The position numbers and the translations under genes are program-made. Below, in pieces: positions 49,187 to 57,787 of a stretch of 64,000 nucleotides of DNA (position 1 is the first letter of the stretch; each line of letters begins with the position of its first letter). Below the pieces are notes generated by a model that searched no databases, was not told the origin of the DNA, and worked only from the letters and a program-made list of their open reading frames with translations. This DNA comes from Nonomuraea soli (GTDB lineage Bacteria > Actinomycetota > Actinomycetes > Streptosporangiales > Streptosporangiaceae). The stretch spans positions 220,970 to 284,969 of the forward strand of contig NZ_JACDUR010000005.1 of NCBI RefSeq assembly GCF_013761175.1. The letters are read 5' to 3'.

Positions 49187-50457
49187 GACAACACCCGCTC
49201 GAAGGCCGCCAGGCCCGCCTCCAGATCCTCTTCCGAGATGTTGAGCGCGGGCCGCAGGCGGACCGAGCGTTCGCCGCAGGGCAGGACCACCACTCCCTCG
49301 TCCTCGCGCAGCCGGACGACCACGCCGTCGCGCGTTGAGGGGTCGGGCAGGTCGAAGGCGCACATGAGGCCGCGCCCCCTGGCGTTGGAGACGGTCGCGG
49401 GATGCTCGGCCTGGAGTTTGGCCAGGCGTTCCAGGACCCGCTGGCCGAGGGTCAGTGCCCGCGGGATCAGCCCGTCGCGCTCCACGATCTCCAGCAGCGC
49501 CTGCGAACGCACCATGTCGACCAGGCCGCCGCCCCAGGTGGAGTTGATGCGGCCGCTGACGGTGAAGACGTTGTCGGGCACCAGGTCGACCCTGCGCCCG
49601 GCCATGATGCCGCCGACCTGGACCTTCTTGGCGAAGGCCACGATGTCGGGGGAAAGGCCGAGCTGCTGGTAGGCCCACGGGGTTCCGGTCGCGCCGCCGC
49701 CGGTCTGCACCTCGTCGAGGACGAAGAGCGCGTCGAACTCGTGGCACAGCGCCTGCATGGCCTGCAGGAACTGGGGGCGCATGTGGTTGTCGCCCCCCTC
49801 GCCCTGGATGGGCTCGGCGATGAAGCAGGCGATGTCGTGGGGGTGACGCTCGAAGGCGGACCTGGCCTGCGCCAGCGCTTCGGCCTCGCGCCGCTCGACG
49901 TCGCCGAAGTGGGTGGCGGGCACCGGGATGCGGGGCCAGTCGAACTTCGGGAACCGGTCGGTCTTGCCGGGGTCGGTGTTGGTCAGCGACAGGGTGTAGC
50001 CGCTGCGTCCGTGGAAGGCGCGGGTCAGGTGCATGACGCGCGTGCCCAGGGCGGGCGAGCGGCCGGCCGCCTCGTTGCGGCGGCTCTTCCAGTCGAAGGC
50101 GGTCTTGAGCGCGTTCTCGACCGCCAGGGCCCCGCCCTCGACGAAGAACAGGTGGGGCAGGTCGGGGTCGCCCAGCACGCGGGTGAAGGTGTCGACGAAG
50201 TCGGCCAGCTGCACCGTGTACATGTCGGGGTTGGCCGGTTTGTTGGCCGCGACCCCGGCCAGGCGGCCGGGGTCGATGGGAGGGTTCACGCCCAGCGGAG
50301 CGGAGGCGAAGAACGTGTAGAAGTCCAGGTATCTCCGGCCTGTTCGGGCGTCAACGAGCCAGGAGCCCTGGCTGCGTTCGAGATCGAGGACGAGCCGATA
50401 GCCATCGACGAGCAGGTGCCGGGAGAGCCTCTCCAGTACGTCCATGCCCGCGTACAT
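49183..50457 (-). CDS. lat: L-lysine 6-aminotransferase
   Basis: A 424-aa class-III PLP aminotransferase that transfers the epsilon-amino group of lysine to 2-oxoglutarate, giving 2-aminoadipate 6-semialdehyde (piperideine carboxylate). The N-terminus LLVDGYRLVLDLERSQGSWLVDARTGRRYLDFYTFFAS is typical of LAT. VLDEVQTGGGATG carries the PLP-ring Asp and VAFAKKVQVGG the Schiff-base Lys. LAT starts the alpha-aminoadipate route in beta-lactam producers and also serves lysine catabolism or osmoprotectant and persistence responses; no beta-lactam genes are here. ATG 50457 or 50445 are possible starts. Confidence 0.9.
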   Translation of the reverse strand: MYAGMDVLERLSRHLLVDGYRLVLDLERSQGSWLVDARTGRRYLDFYTFFASAPLGVNPPIDPGRLAGVAANKPANPDMYTVQLADFVDTFTRVLGDPDLPHLFFVEGGALAVENALKTAFDWKSRRNEAAGRSPALGTRVMHLTRAFHGRSGYTLSLTNTDPGKTDRFPKFDWPRIPVPATHFGDVERREAEALAQARSAFERHPHDIACFIAEPIQGEGGDNHMRPQFLQAMQALCHEFDALFVLDEVQTGGGATGTPWAYQQLGLSPDIVAFAKKVQVGGIMAGRRVDLVPDNVFTVSGRINSTWGGGLVDMVRSQALLEIVERDGLIPRALTLGQRVLERLAKLQAEHPATVSNARGRGLMCAFDLPDPSTRDGVVVRLREDEGVVVLPCGERSVRLRPALNISEEDLEAGLAAFERVLS

Positions 50458-50505
50458 TCCCCGTCAGGACGGGTATCTACCCGAAAACTTTGCGCTATCT
50501 ACGCG

Positions 50506-51033
50506 CTACTGCGCGAGGTTCTTCACCTTGAAGGAGAGAACGACCAGAGCGATGCCGTAGATCAGCGAGAACAGGCCGAGCAGCCACACGAGCGAGAGCG
50601 CGCCCGACAGCGGCCAGATCACCAGCAGGATGCCGAACAGCAGCGTGAGCGCGCCGCTGACGATGAACATCCACTCGTTCGTGATGACCTTGCGCATCCT
50701 GATACCGGCCACGATGCCGGTGACCCCGGTGAAGATGGCCCAGAAGGCGACGATGTACAGCAGGGTGAGCCCCGCCAGGCCGGGCCTGATGAAGGCGACG
50801 ATTCCGGCGATGACGCCGACGATGCCGATGAAGATCAGCCACCCTCGGTTGTAGGTATCGCCGCTGAAGCCCCGATACAGCGCGAAGGCGCCTTCGACGA
50901 GGGCGAAGGCACCGAAGACGAAGATCAGCGCGAGGAGGGCATTCTCCGTCCAAATTAGCGCGATAAGTCCGAAAATGATGCCAAAGATGCCCCTAATGAG
51001 CACCAGCCACCAGACGCTCGACAATTGCTCCAT
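50506..51033 (-). CDS. HdeD/DUF308-family membrane protein
   Basis: A 175-aa protein with about six regularly spaced hydrophobic segments (WWLVLIRGIFGIIFGLIALIWTENALLALIFVFGAFAL, then a repeat of the pattern). The internal threefold arrangement with charged loops GFSGDTYNRGW and RMRKVITNEW fits HdeD/DUF308 proteins, linked to acid resistance in E. coli and of unknown role in actinomycetes. It lies 35 bp after the penicillin-binding protein gene on the same strand. Confidence 0.85.
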   Translation of the reverse strand: MEQLSSVWWLVLIRGIFGIIFGLIALIWTENALLALIFVFGAFALVEGAFALYRGFSGDTYNRGWLIFIGIVGVIAGIVAFIRPGLAGLTLLYIVAFWAIFTGVTGIVAGIRMRKVITNEWMFIVSGALTLLFGILLVIWPLSGALSLVWLLGLFSLIYGIALVVLSFKVKNLAQ

Positions 51034-51068
51034 AGCGGCTGACTGCCCCACCGCGCCTCTCGGCAAGG

Positions 51069-52613
51069 TCAAGACCTGGCGATGGTTGACTCCAGTCCGC
51101 GCAGGAACCGGTCGGCGATGGGAACCGCGACCTTCGCGCCGGAGCCGCCGTGCCGTACGAACACGCAGAAGGCCACGTCGTTGCGATAACCGATGAACCA
51201 GGCGTGGTCGCCGCCGCCGTAGCTCTCGGCCGTGCCGGTCTTGCCCGCCGTATTCTCCGGAAGCCCGCCCTCGCTGGCGGTCCCGCCGATGACGACGGTC
51301 AGCATCATCTCCCGCAGCTGCGCCACGATGCCCGGGTCCAGCGCGACCGGCTCGGGCGCCCGGCCGTCGATGCGCTCCACCTCCTTGAGCGGCAGCAGCC
51401 GCGGCGGCCGCCAGGTGCCGCTCTCCACGGCCGCGGCGACGGCCGCCATGCACAGCGGGGTCGCCTCGACCGAACCCTGGCCGATGAGGGCCAGCATGAG
51501 CTGGTCGGAGTTGGCCGGCTCGTTCATGCGCCCGCACGCGCCGCCGTTGCCCGTGGGCAGGCCGTTGCCGGTGAAGCCCCACTCCTGGGCGGTGGTGAGC
51601 AGCGCGGTCTCCGGGAGACGCGTGGTGCCCAGCTGGACGAACGTGGTGTTGCACGAGTGGGCGAAGGCCTGGCCGAAGGTGAGCGCTCCCCTGTCGATGT
51701 CGCCGGCGTTGCGGACCTGGCTGTGGTAGGGGATCTGGTAGAAGGCCGGGCAGTCGACCGGGGTGTCGGCGGTGAGGCCCGACTTGAGCAGTGCCGCCGC
51801 GCTGATGACCTTGAACGTCGAGCCGGGCGGGAAGTAGTCGCGGAAGGCGTTGGCCTCCTCCAGCCGGTCGGCGACCCCCAGAACCGCGCCGGTGCTCGAC
51901 TGCACGGCCACGATCGCCGCGTCGTTCACGCCGTCGAGGGCCCGCGCGGCCGCGGCCTGCACCTGCCGCGAGATGGTCGTGGTCACCTTGGGCTGCTTGG
52001 GCGGGATCTCCTTGATCTTCTTGCCGTTGGCCATCAGCGCCCAGCCCTGGCTGTGGCCCTCGAAGTTGCTCCTGAGCCCGTCGAGGTAGGTGTCGTTGTA
52101 ACCCTTGCGCGGCATCGTCTCGCCCTCCGCGGTGACGAGTTCCACCCCCTCGACCTCGATCGGGAGCACCTCCAGGACGCCGCCCTCCTTCAGCAGCGGG
52201 TGCAGGGTCTCGGGCGTCCACACCACCTTCCACTGCCCGTCGCGTACGGCAAGGCGCAGGATGCTCTCGTACGGCCAGTCGCCGAACTCCTTCAGCCTCA
52301 TCGTGGCGGAGAAGGGCGCCTCGGCCGTCTGCGGACCGGTGGAGCGCGGCAGGGAGGGGTCGAGCACGATCTCCTCCAGGTGCAGCGATTCGGCCAGGGT
52401 CAGGTGCCTGAGCGTGAAATCCTGCGGCGGATGGTCGACCAGCCGCTTCATGGCCGTCACGTCGCGCTCGGCCCACGCGCGGAAGTAGGCCGTCGCGGTC
52501 TGCCCGGCGCTGCCGAGCACGCCCGGGCTGCCCGCCATGGCGATCGCGAAGGCGCTCGCGCAGACGACGGCCAGGATCGCGATCCCGAGCGCGATCAACC
52601 TGCGGCGTCGCAT
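51069..52613 (-). CDS. penicillin-binding protein (class B-like transpeptidase with MecA_N domain)
   Basis: A 514-aa membrane-anchored D,D-transpeptidase. An N-terminal anchor (about 6-28) precedes an NTF2-like MecA_N domain (about 35-150: AGQTATAYFRAWAERDVTAMKRLVD), a short linker/dimerisation segment, and a transpeptidase domain with SxxK STFK at 265-268, SxN SCN at 320-322 and KTG at 458-460. The MecA_N layout recalls PBP2a and actinobacterial PbpA/PBPs with lower beta-lactam affinity, but resistance cannot be inferred. ATG 52613 has GGAG seven bases upstream. It is divergent from the methyltransferase-like gene with only about 11 bp between. Confidence 0.9.
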   Translation of the reverse strand: MRRRRLIALGIAILAVVCASAFAIAMAGSPGVLGSAGQTATAYFRAWAERDVTAMKRLVDHPPQDFTLRHLTLAESLHLEEIVLDPSLPRSTGPQTAEAPFSATMRLKEFGDWPYESILRLAVRDGQWKVVWTPETLHPLLKEGGVLEVLPIEVEGVELVTAEGETMPRKGYNDTYLDGLRSNFEGHSQGWALMANGKKIKEIPPKQPKVTTTISRQVQAAAARALDGVNDAAIVAVQSSTGAVLGVADRLEEANAFRDYFPPGSTFKVISAAALLKSGLTADTPVDCPAFYQIPYHSQVRNAGDIDRGALTFGQAFAHSCNTTFVQLGTTRLPETALLTTAQEWGFTGNGLPTGNGGACGRMNEPANSDQLMLALIGQGSVEATPLCMAAVAAAVESGTWRPPRLLPLKEVERIDGRAPEPVALDPGIVAQLREMMLTVVIGGTASEGGLPENTAGKTGTAESYGGGDHAWFIGYRNDVAFCVFVRHGGSGAKVAVPIADRFLRGLESTIARS

Positions 52614-52624
52614 ACGGTTTCTCC

Positions 52625-53470
52625 ATGAAGAGGGGACTTCGTGAGCCGATGCCAGGTACGTACCAGACGACCTTCGGCGAGGTCGAGCTGCTGCGGGATC
52701 TGGACCGGCAGGACGGATGGGTGTTGTCCAAGGAAGGCGTACCCCAGTCCTATATAGACCTTCAAGACCCCACATATCTGGATTTTGAGTATGTGAGGCT
52801 TATGGCCGATGTCATAGACCTCCTCGACGAAGGTCCCCTCAACTGCGTGCACGTCGGCGGCGGCGCCTGCACGATCCCCCGCTACGTCGCCGCCACCCGG
52901 CCGGGCTCTCGCCACATCGTGATCGAGCCCGACGGCCTGCTCGTCAACCTGATCCGCGAGCAGCTCGACCTGAAGGCGGTGCCGAAGCTCAAGGTACGCG
53001 TCGCCGGGGGCAGGGAGGGCACGCAGGGGCTCTGGGACGGCTCGGCCGACCTGTTCGTGCTCGACGCCTTCACGGGAGCCACCATGCCCGTGGAGCTGGC
53101 CACCGCGGAGTACATGGCCGACATCGCCCGGGTGCTCAAGCCCACCGGCACCCTGCTGATCAACCTCGCCGACGGCAAGGGGCTCGCCTTCGCCCGGCGG
53201 CTGACCGCGACCGTGCGCGAGCGCTTCGGGCACGTCGCCCTGATGGCCGAGCCCGGGATCCTGCGCGGGCGTCGCTTCGGCAACCTGATCCTGGCCGCCT
53301 CGCCGTACCGGCTGCCGGTCGACCTGCTGACGCGGGCGGCGGCGGGCGGCCTCACGCAGGCCAGGTGCATGTACGGCGAGACGCTGACGAAGTTCGTGGC
53401 CGGCGCCCCGCCGATCAAGGACGGCGACCCGGTCCTGGCGCCGGTGCCGCCACCCGCCGTGTTCGGCTGA
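52625..53470 (+). CDS. spermidine synthase-like class I SAM-dependent protein
   Basis: A protein of about 281 aa with a class I methyltransferase/spermidine synthase fold. VHVGGGACTIPRYVAAT is motif I near residue 78, IVIEPDGLLVNLIR motif II, and LFVLDAFTGATMP holds the Asp that acts in aminopropyl transfer in SpeE. It lacks the typical N-terminal polyamine-pocket barrel of SpeE, so it may be a spermidine-synthase-like protein with another substrate. ATG 52649 (MPGTYQTTFGEVEL) is a plausible shorter start because the upstream ATG leaves almost no promoter space. Confidence 0.75.
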   Translation: MKRGLREPMPGTYQTTFGEVELLRDLDRQDGWVLSKEGVPQSYIDLQDPTYLDFEYVRLMADVIDLLDEGPLNCVHVGGGACTIPRYVAATRPGSRHIVIEPDGLLVNLIREQLDLKAVPKLKVRVAGGREGTQGLWDGSADLFVLDAFTGATMPVELATAEYMADIARVLKPTGTLLINLADGKGLAFARRLTATVRERFGHVALMAEPGILRGRRFGNLILAASPYRLPVDLLTRAAAGGLTQARCMYGETLTKFVAGAPPIKDGDPVLAPVPPPAVFG

Positions 53471-53478
53471 GCCCTGGC

Positions 53479-53880
53479 TCAGCCTCCCTGGGTGTAGATG
53501 GTCTTCCAGCGCGAGCACGAGCCGGTCGGCCTTGTCGCGGTGCCACGGCAGACCTGCACCCTGATCTGCAGGACGGCGCCGTAGTCCTTGCGGAAGGTGC
53601 CGACGCCCGGCTTGCAGTAGTAGAAGCCGTGGGACTTCCACTTGCCGTTGGTGGCGCTCTGGGCCTTCAGCACCGCCCACGCGCAGCCCTTGCCGCGGGT
53701 GTCGGCGACGTTGCCGTAGACGACGAAGCCGTGCTGGCTGATGGCGACCTCGCCCCAGGCGCTGGCCTTGGCGTCGGCCGAGTGGAGCTTGCGCCACTTC
53801 CAGATGGCCGGATCGGCGTGGGCGGGGGCCGCCGCGAGCAACGGCAGGGCGACGGCGGCGGCGAGCGCGAGCATGCGCAT
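53479..53880 (-). CDS. secreted protein of unknown function
   Basis: A 133-aa exported protein. A signal peptide (MRMLALAAAVALPLLAAAPAHA) is cut near residue 22; the mature part has five Cys and aromatic residues (AIWKWRKLHSADAKASAWG, FYYCKPGVGTFRKDYG). Such small Cys/Trp-rich secreted proteins are common in actinomycetes and mostly uncharacterised. ATG 53880 has GGAG eight bases upstream; longer readings lack a site. It is convergent with the spermidine synthase-like gene. Confidence 0.75.
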   Translation of the reverse strand: MRMLALAAAVALPLLAAAPAHADPAIWKWRKLHSADAKASAWGEVAISQHGFVVYGNVADTRGKGCAWAVLKAQSATNGKWKSHGFYYCKPGVGTFRKDYGAVLQIRVQVCRGTATRPTGSCSRWKTIYTQGG

Positions 53881-53958
53881 GGGGAACACTCCGGTGAAAG
53901 GTCGATCGGGACCCTCCATGGATAACGATCCGCTCTTGTGGACGGCTTGCAAGCGTCT

Positions 53959-54837
53959 CTAGCTCCACTCCCAGCGGATGCCGTGCACGCCGGGCTCGAC
54001 GGCCACGCCGGCGATGTGCGCCGTGTTCCAGCCGCCCAGCCGCAGCTCGCTCACCTCGTCGGGGGCACGGCGCACGTTGGCCTGCCGTACGCTCGTCACC
54101 CTGGCGGGCGGCGCGGCGCGGTCGAACTGCACGGTCAGCAGGTAGGAGTGCGCAGGGAAGCGGAACCAGCGTTCGTAGTAGTGGGCCGGCGGCCCCGGAG
54201 GGTCGAAGCGCACCTCGTACTCCACCACGTACGTCTCGCCGGCCGACAGCGGGCGGTCGAAGAGCAGCTCGACCACGGCGATGCCCTTCTCGGCGTCGGT
54301 GCGGGTGCGTCCGGCACGGCAGCAGGAGGCGGTGATCTCGTCGGGCAGGCGGCCGCGCTCGTTGTGGTAGACGGCCACGTGCCGGTCCACGCCGTCCGAC
54401 CTGGCCTGGAAGACCGCCCGCGTGCGCACGGAGCGCTCGTCGCGGTCGGGGCCGAGGGTGACGTGATCGTGGTAGCTGAGAGTGTCGAGCTGGCCGTCGC
54501 GCTCGTGCCTGACCTCGGAGAGCAGGCGCTGGATGCTGCCGCCGACCAGGCACAGATCCTGGTACGGCAGGGCGCCGCCGAGCCGGCGCCCGCGCGGTTT
54601 GGGCGGGCCGAGCCTGGCCACGAGGCTGTCGCCCGGCAGCGCCAGGATCTCCTCCAGCGCGTGCACCGCCCGCAGCGAGTGGGAGCGTTCCGGACGGCAT
54701 TTGCCTCGCTGCCAGTTCGACAGGCTGGCCAGGCTGACGTCGATCCCGCGCTGCCTGAGCCGGGCGTGGAGGCGCTCCAGGCTCAGGCCGCGGGCGTCGA
54801 TGGCGGCTTTCAACAGCTGGTCGAAGGTCTGTTGCAT
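53959..54837 (-). CDS. XRE-family regulator with beta-rich C-terminal sensor domain
   Basis: A 292-aa protein. Residues 1-75 are a Cro/C1-type HTH (LLKAAIDARGLSLERLHARLRQRGIDVSLASLSNWQRG); the rest (about 90-290) is rich in predicted strands and aromatic or charged residues (FDRPLSAGETYVVEYEVRFDPP, AHYYERWFRFPAHSYLLTVQFDR), as in a ligand- or protein-binding domain of unknown type. ATG 54837 has GGAG six bases upstream. It lies between a secreted protein and a cell-wall peptidase on the same strand, which hints at control of secreted or envelope functions (inference). Confidence 0.8.
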   Translation of the reverse strand: MQQTFDQLLKAAIDARGLSLERLHARLRQRGIDVSLASLSNWQRGKCRPERSHSLRAVHALEEILALPGDSLVARLGPPKPRGRRLGGALPYQDLCLVGGSIQRLLSEVRHERDGQLDTLSYHDHVTLGPDRDERSVRTRAVFQARSDGVDRHVAVYHNERGRLPDEITASCCRAGRTRTDAEKGIAVVELLFDRPLSAGETYVVEYEVRFDPPGPPAHYYERWFRFPAHSYLLTVQFDRAAPPARVTSVRQANVRRAPDEVSELRLGGWNTAHIAGVAVEPGVHGIRWEWS

Positions 54838-54899
54838 CGCGGGGCTCCTGGGCCACAGGAGTGAACTGCCCCGAATTTACAACGACCTTGACAGGGCGT

Positions 54900-56162
54900 C
54901 TAGAAGGTCATTCTCCAGGCGTCGATGTAACCGGAATGGTTGCTGTCGACATCGGTGGCGCGCAGCTTCCACACCCCGTTGGCCGGGGAGGCGCTCGCGT
55001 CCCTGACGTAGGTCTCGTGGATGATCGTGCCGTTGTCGGAGGGGGCGGGCGAGCGCAGCAGGTAGACGCGCCCGTCGGGGGCGATCAGGTCCAGTCGCAG
55101 GTCACCGCGCCAGCCGTGGTGCACGTCGGCGTAGATCTCCAGCGTCGCCGGGGCGTTGCCCGAGACGCCGCTGACCGTGATCGGCGACTCGGCGCTGCCC
55201 AGGTCGGCGACGGGGTGATCGGCGTCGTTGGCGAACTGCCTGCCGTTCTCCGGTCCGTAGTTGTGGAACCAGCCGCCCACGTATCGGCAGTCGTTGCCTC
55301 GGCAGCCGCCGCCGTCGTAGGCCTGTCCGCCCTCGAACCAGCGCCAGCCGCCGATGACCTTGTCCTGCACCGGCGTCCACGAGCTGCCGCTCTTGAGCGC
55401 GAAGTGCACGTGGTTGCTGCCCGCCGAGCCGCCGCACGGGATCCTGGTGCTGGTGCGGCCCAGATAGGCGCCCATCGCGACGCGCTCGCCGTTAGGGCGG
55501 ATCTCGTCGAGCAGGTGGTAGTACTCCGTGGTCCAGCCGTTGTCGTGGATGACGCGGATGTGACCGCCGTTGGAGCACATCCAGTAGGCCCGGCCCGACT
55601 GCGCGGCCAGCACGTCGCGGTTGGTGGCGCGGCTGTCGAGGTCCAGCGAGCTCCACGGCCGCGGCTGGCCCGACCAGCCGTGCGGCCCGCCGATCAGCCG
55701 CCAGGAGGCCCCCACCGCGTACGGCAGGGCCAGCCCGGTGTCGACCTGCTGCACCGCGTGCCTGGCGTTGCTGGAGAAGGTCTGCTTCTCGCCCTTGCTC
55801 ACCACCTGCTCGGGGGCCGCCGCGGCGAGGTCGGCGAACGGCGTGCCGCCGTCGAGCGCGACCTGCCAGGCCCCGCCGTCGTCCAGGCGCGCCAGGAACA
55901 GCGCCGCCTCGGGGTAGGCGCCCTCCCGCCTGGGTGCCTTGATGACGGTGGAGCCGAAGGCCCAGCCGTCGGCCTGGCGCTGCACGTTGACCTCCACGCC
56001 CGCGCCGGCGTCGGCCAGCGAGGAGCCCAGGGCACGGCTCTGCCCGGTCATCGCGGCGGCCACCGCCTCCTGGAGGGTGGGAGCGACCGCCGTGGCTGTG
56101 GTGCCGGCTGTGGTGGCCGCGAGGAGGAGCGCTGCGATGGTCGCGCGTAGGAATCGGTTCAT
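54900..56162 (-). CDS. secreted M23 (beta-lytic-type) metallopeptidase with C-terminal P-domain
   Basis: A 420-aa exported cell-wall hydrolase candidate. The signal peptide ends near residue 26. The catalytic domain matches beta-lytic metalloendopeptidases: GGPHGW provides the first zinc His, PWSSLDLD the Asp, and SNHVHFAL the HxH pair near residue 250. Residues about 310-420 form a proprotein-convertase P-domain (PITVSGVSGNAPATLEIYADVHHGWRGDLRLDL, then HSGYIDAWRMTF), often used as a folding or stability module in secreted bacterial proteases. It probably cleaves peptidoglycan cross-bridges or Gly/Lys-rich peptides. The upstream gap has paired CTGAAATTTC elements. Confidence 0.87.
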   Translation of the reverse strand: MNRFLRATIAALLLAATTAGTTATAVAPTLQEAVAAAMTGQSRALGSSLADAGAGVEVNVQRQADGWAFGSTVIKAPRREGAYPEAALFLARLDDGGAWQVALDGGTPFADLAAAAPEQVVSKGEKQTFSSNARHAVQQVDTGLALPYAVGASWRLIGGPHGWSGQPRPWSSLDLDSRATNRDVLAAQSGRAYWMCSNGGHIRVIHDNGWTTEYYHLLDEIRPNGERVAMGAYLGRTSTRIPCGGSAGSNHVHFALKSGSSWTPVQDKVIGGWRWFEGGQAYDGGGCRGNDCRYVGGWFHNYGPENGRQFANDADHPVADLGSAESPITVSGVSGNAPATLEIYADVHHGWRGDLRLDLIAPDGRVYLLRSPAPSDNGTIIHETYVRDASASPANGVWKLRATDVDSNHSGYIDAWRMTF

Positions 56163-56227
56163 GGCCGGAGGGTGTCCCGGCGGTCACGGCGCTTCAAGCG
56201 ACCGTGACCGGCGCCGGGGCCCCAACG

Positions 56228-56303
56228 CTGAAATTTCCGTTCCGGCCGGTGAACATGGCCCTGGTCTGCGGCTTCACCAGGGCGACCGATACTGAAATTT
56301 CAG
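56228..56303. promoter_or_regulatory. paired CTGAAATTTC elements and hairpin between M23 gene and sugar operon
   Basis: CTGAAATTTCAG at 56292-56303 is a perfect 12-bp palindrome; CTGAAATTTC recurs at 56228-56237, 64 bp away. Between them GCCCTGGT (56258-56265) and ACCAGGGC (56276-56283) form an 8-bp hairpin. The palindrome overlaps the stop codon of the GH63-like gene. This could be a two-site operator for the M23 gene plus a terminator for the operon ending here. Confidence 0.45.
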
Positions 56304-57787
56304 AGAATGGCCGCCAGGTCCAGGAAGAGCGCCGCCGACCATCCGAAGCCCGTCGTCGCGCGTTGCGACCCCTGGCCCGTGAGCGGGTTCCAGTACTCGT
56401 AGAAGCCGTACCCCACCAGTTCCAGCACCTTCTCGGTGAGCTCGGAGGCGACCTCGGGGTAACCGGAACGCCTCAGCCCGTCGATCAGCAGGTAGTTGAT
56501 GTTGAGCCACACCGGCCCGCGCCACATCGCCTCGGGGTCGAACAGCGGGTCGTCGTAGGCCACCGACGGAACCGGCGCCCAGAAGCTCTTCGAGGTGAGG
56601 TCGGCCACCAGCCGGTCGGCGATCTCGCGCGGGAGCCTGCCGGTGAACAGCGGCATCAGCTCCAGCGGGGTGCGGGTCGGCACCGGGCGGGTCAGGAACC
56701 GCTCGCCGTCCCAGCGTTCGGCGATCATCAGGTCGACCAGTGCCTGCGCCTGGTCCCGCCACGAGTGCTCGATGCCGAGGGCGTCGGCGATGTCGGCCAG
56801 CCGGTCGTACTGCAGGGCGAGGTAGGAGTTGAGGTCGGGCGGCTCGGCGCGCGGTCCGTGGTCCCAGATGGGCGAGTCGTCCAGCCCCGACGAGTACGGG
56901 TGCAGGTATTCGGCCAGCCCGTCCCCGTCCGGGTCGGAGTGCTTGAACCACCACTCCTGCGAGGCGACCAGGCGGTCGTAGACCTCCTCCAGGAAGGCGA
57001 GGTCGGGCGCGGCCTCGTGCAGCTTCCACACCGCCCACGCGGTCAGCGGGGGCTTGGTGACCGGCACCACCTCGCGCGGTGCTCCACCGCCGACGTGCTG
57101 GTCCATGCGGTCGATGTCGGAGCGCGGCAGGTCGGTGGTCTCGGCGAGCACCCCGTGGTCGTGCACCACGTCGGGGATCAGCCCGTCGGGGCGCTGGTTG
57201 TCGAGCAGGATGCGGATCTGCTCGCGCGCCAGCTCGATGTCGCCGTGCCGCAGGCCGATGGCGTGGAAGTAGGAGTCCCAGTTCCACAGGCCGACGTAGC
57301 CGTACTTGGAGGGGATGACCGAGGTGCGGCCCCGGATGTCGATCTGGTTGATCCCCAGCGTCCACCAGGCCAGCTCGGCCCGCTCCCGGAGGTTGTCCGC
57401 CACCGGCGGCATGCGCTCCAGCCAGGCGTGCCAGCGCGCCTCGGCGGCGCCCGGCACCAGGGTGCCGGTGCCGGTGAGGGTGACGGGCAGGATGGCGGAG
57501 CCGCCCTCCCAGACCGCCTCGCCCTGCCCGGTGAGCACGAGCGTGTCGGCGTCGGCGAACTCCAGGGCGACGCCGTCGTCGAACTCCACCCGGTACGGCG
57601 ACGCGTGCCGTACCCGGAGCTCGCGGGGGCCGGAGAAGACCCGCAGGCCGCTCATGATGGTGGTCTTGGTCAGCCGGGTCTCGTATTCTGCGCGGCCGAT
57701 CCACAGTCCGCGGTCGTCGTCCTTGATGACCAGCAGCCGCGAGCCGCGCTCGGTGAAGGGTCGTTCGTCCAGGTCGAGCTCGACCAT
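56300..57787 (-). CDS. GH63/MGH1-like (trehalase-fold) glycoside hydrolase
   Basis: A 495-aa protein with an N-terminal beta-rich part (about 1-130) and an (alpha/alpha)6 barrel. NWDSYFHAIGLRHGDIELAREQI, PPLTAWAVWKL, DDSPIWDHGP, DLNSYLALQYDRLADIADALG and WRGPVWLNINYLLIDGLRRSGY are conserved blocks of GH63/MGH-type glucosidases, the Asp in NWDS and an acid near the C-terminus being catalytic. There is no signal peptide, so it likely acts in the cytoplasm on an oligosaccharide brought in by the adjacent ABC transporter. Its ATG overlaps the permease stop by one base (TGATG). It is the last gene of the operon. Confidence 0.85.
   Translation of the reverse strand: MVELDLDERPFTERGSRLLVIKDDDRGLWIGRAEYETRLTKTTIMSGLRVFSGPRELRVRHASPYRVEFDDGVALEFADADTLVLTGQGEAVWEGGSAILPVTLTGTGTLVPGAAEARWHAWLERMPPVADNLRERAELAWWTLGINQIDIRGRTSVIPSKYGYVGLWNWDSYFHAIGLRHGDIELAREQIRILLDNQRPDGLIPDVVHDHGVLAETTDLPRSDIDRMDQHVGGGAPREVVPVTKPPLTAWAVWKLHEAAPDLAFLEEVYDRLVASQEWWFKHSDPDGDGLAEYLHPYSSGLDDSPIWDHGPRAEPPDLNSYLALQYDRLADIADALGIEHSWRDQAQALVDLMIAERWDGERFLTRPVPTRTPLELMPLFTGRLPREIADRLVADLTSKSFWAPVPSVAYDDPLFDPEAMWRGPVWLNINYLLIDGLRRSGYPEVASELTEKVLELVGYGFYEYWNPLTGQGSQRATTGFGWSAALFLDLAAIL

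Noticed and set aside
49183..50457. Beta-lactam biosynthesis cluster
   Set aside because: Only the lysine aminotransferase is present; neighbours are a LuxR-type regulator, an HdeD-like protein and a PBP, with no ACV synthetase or cyclase genes.
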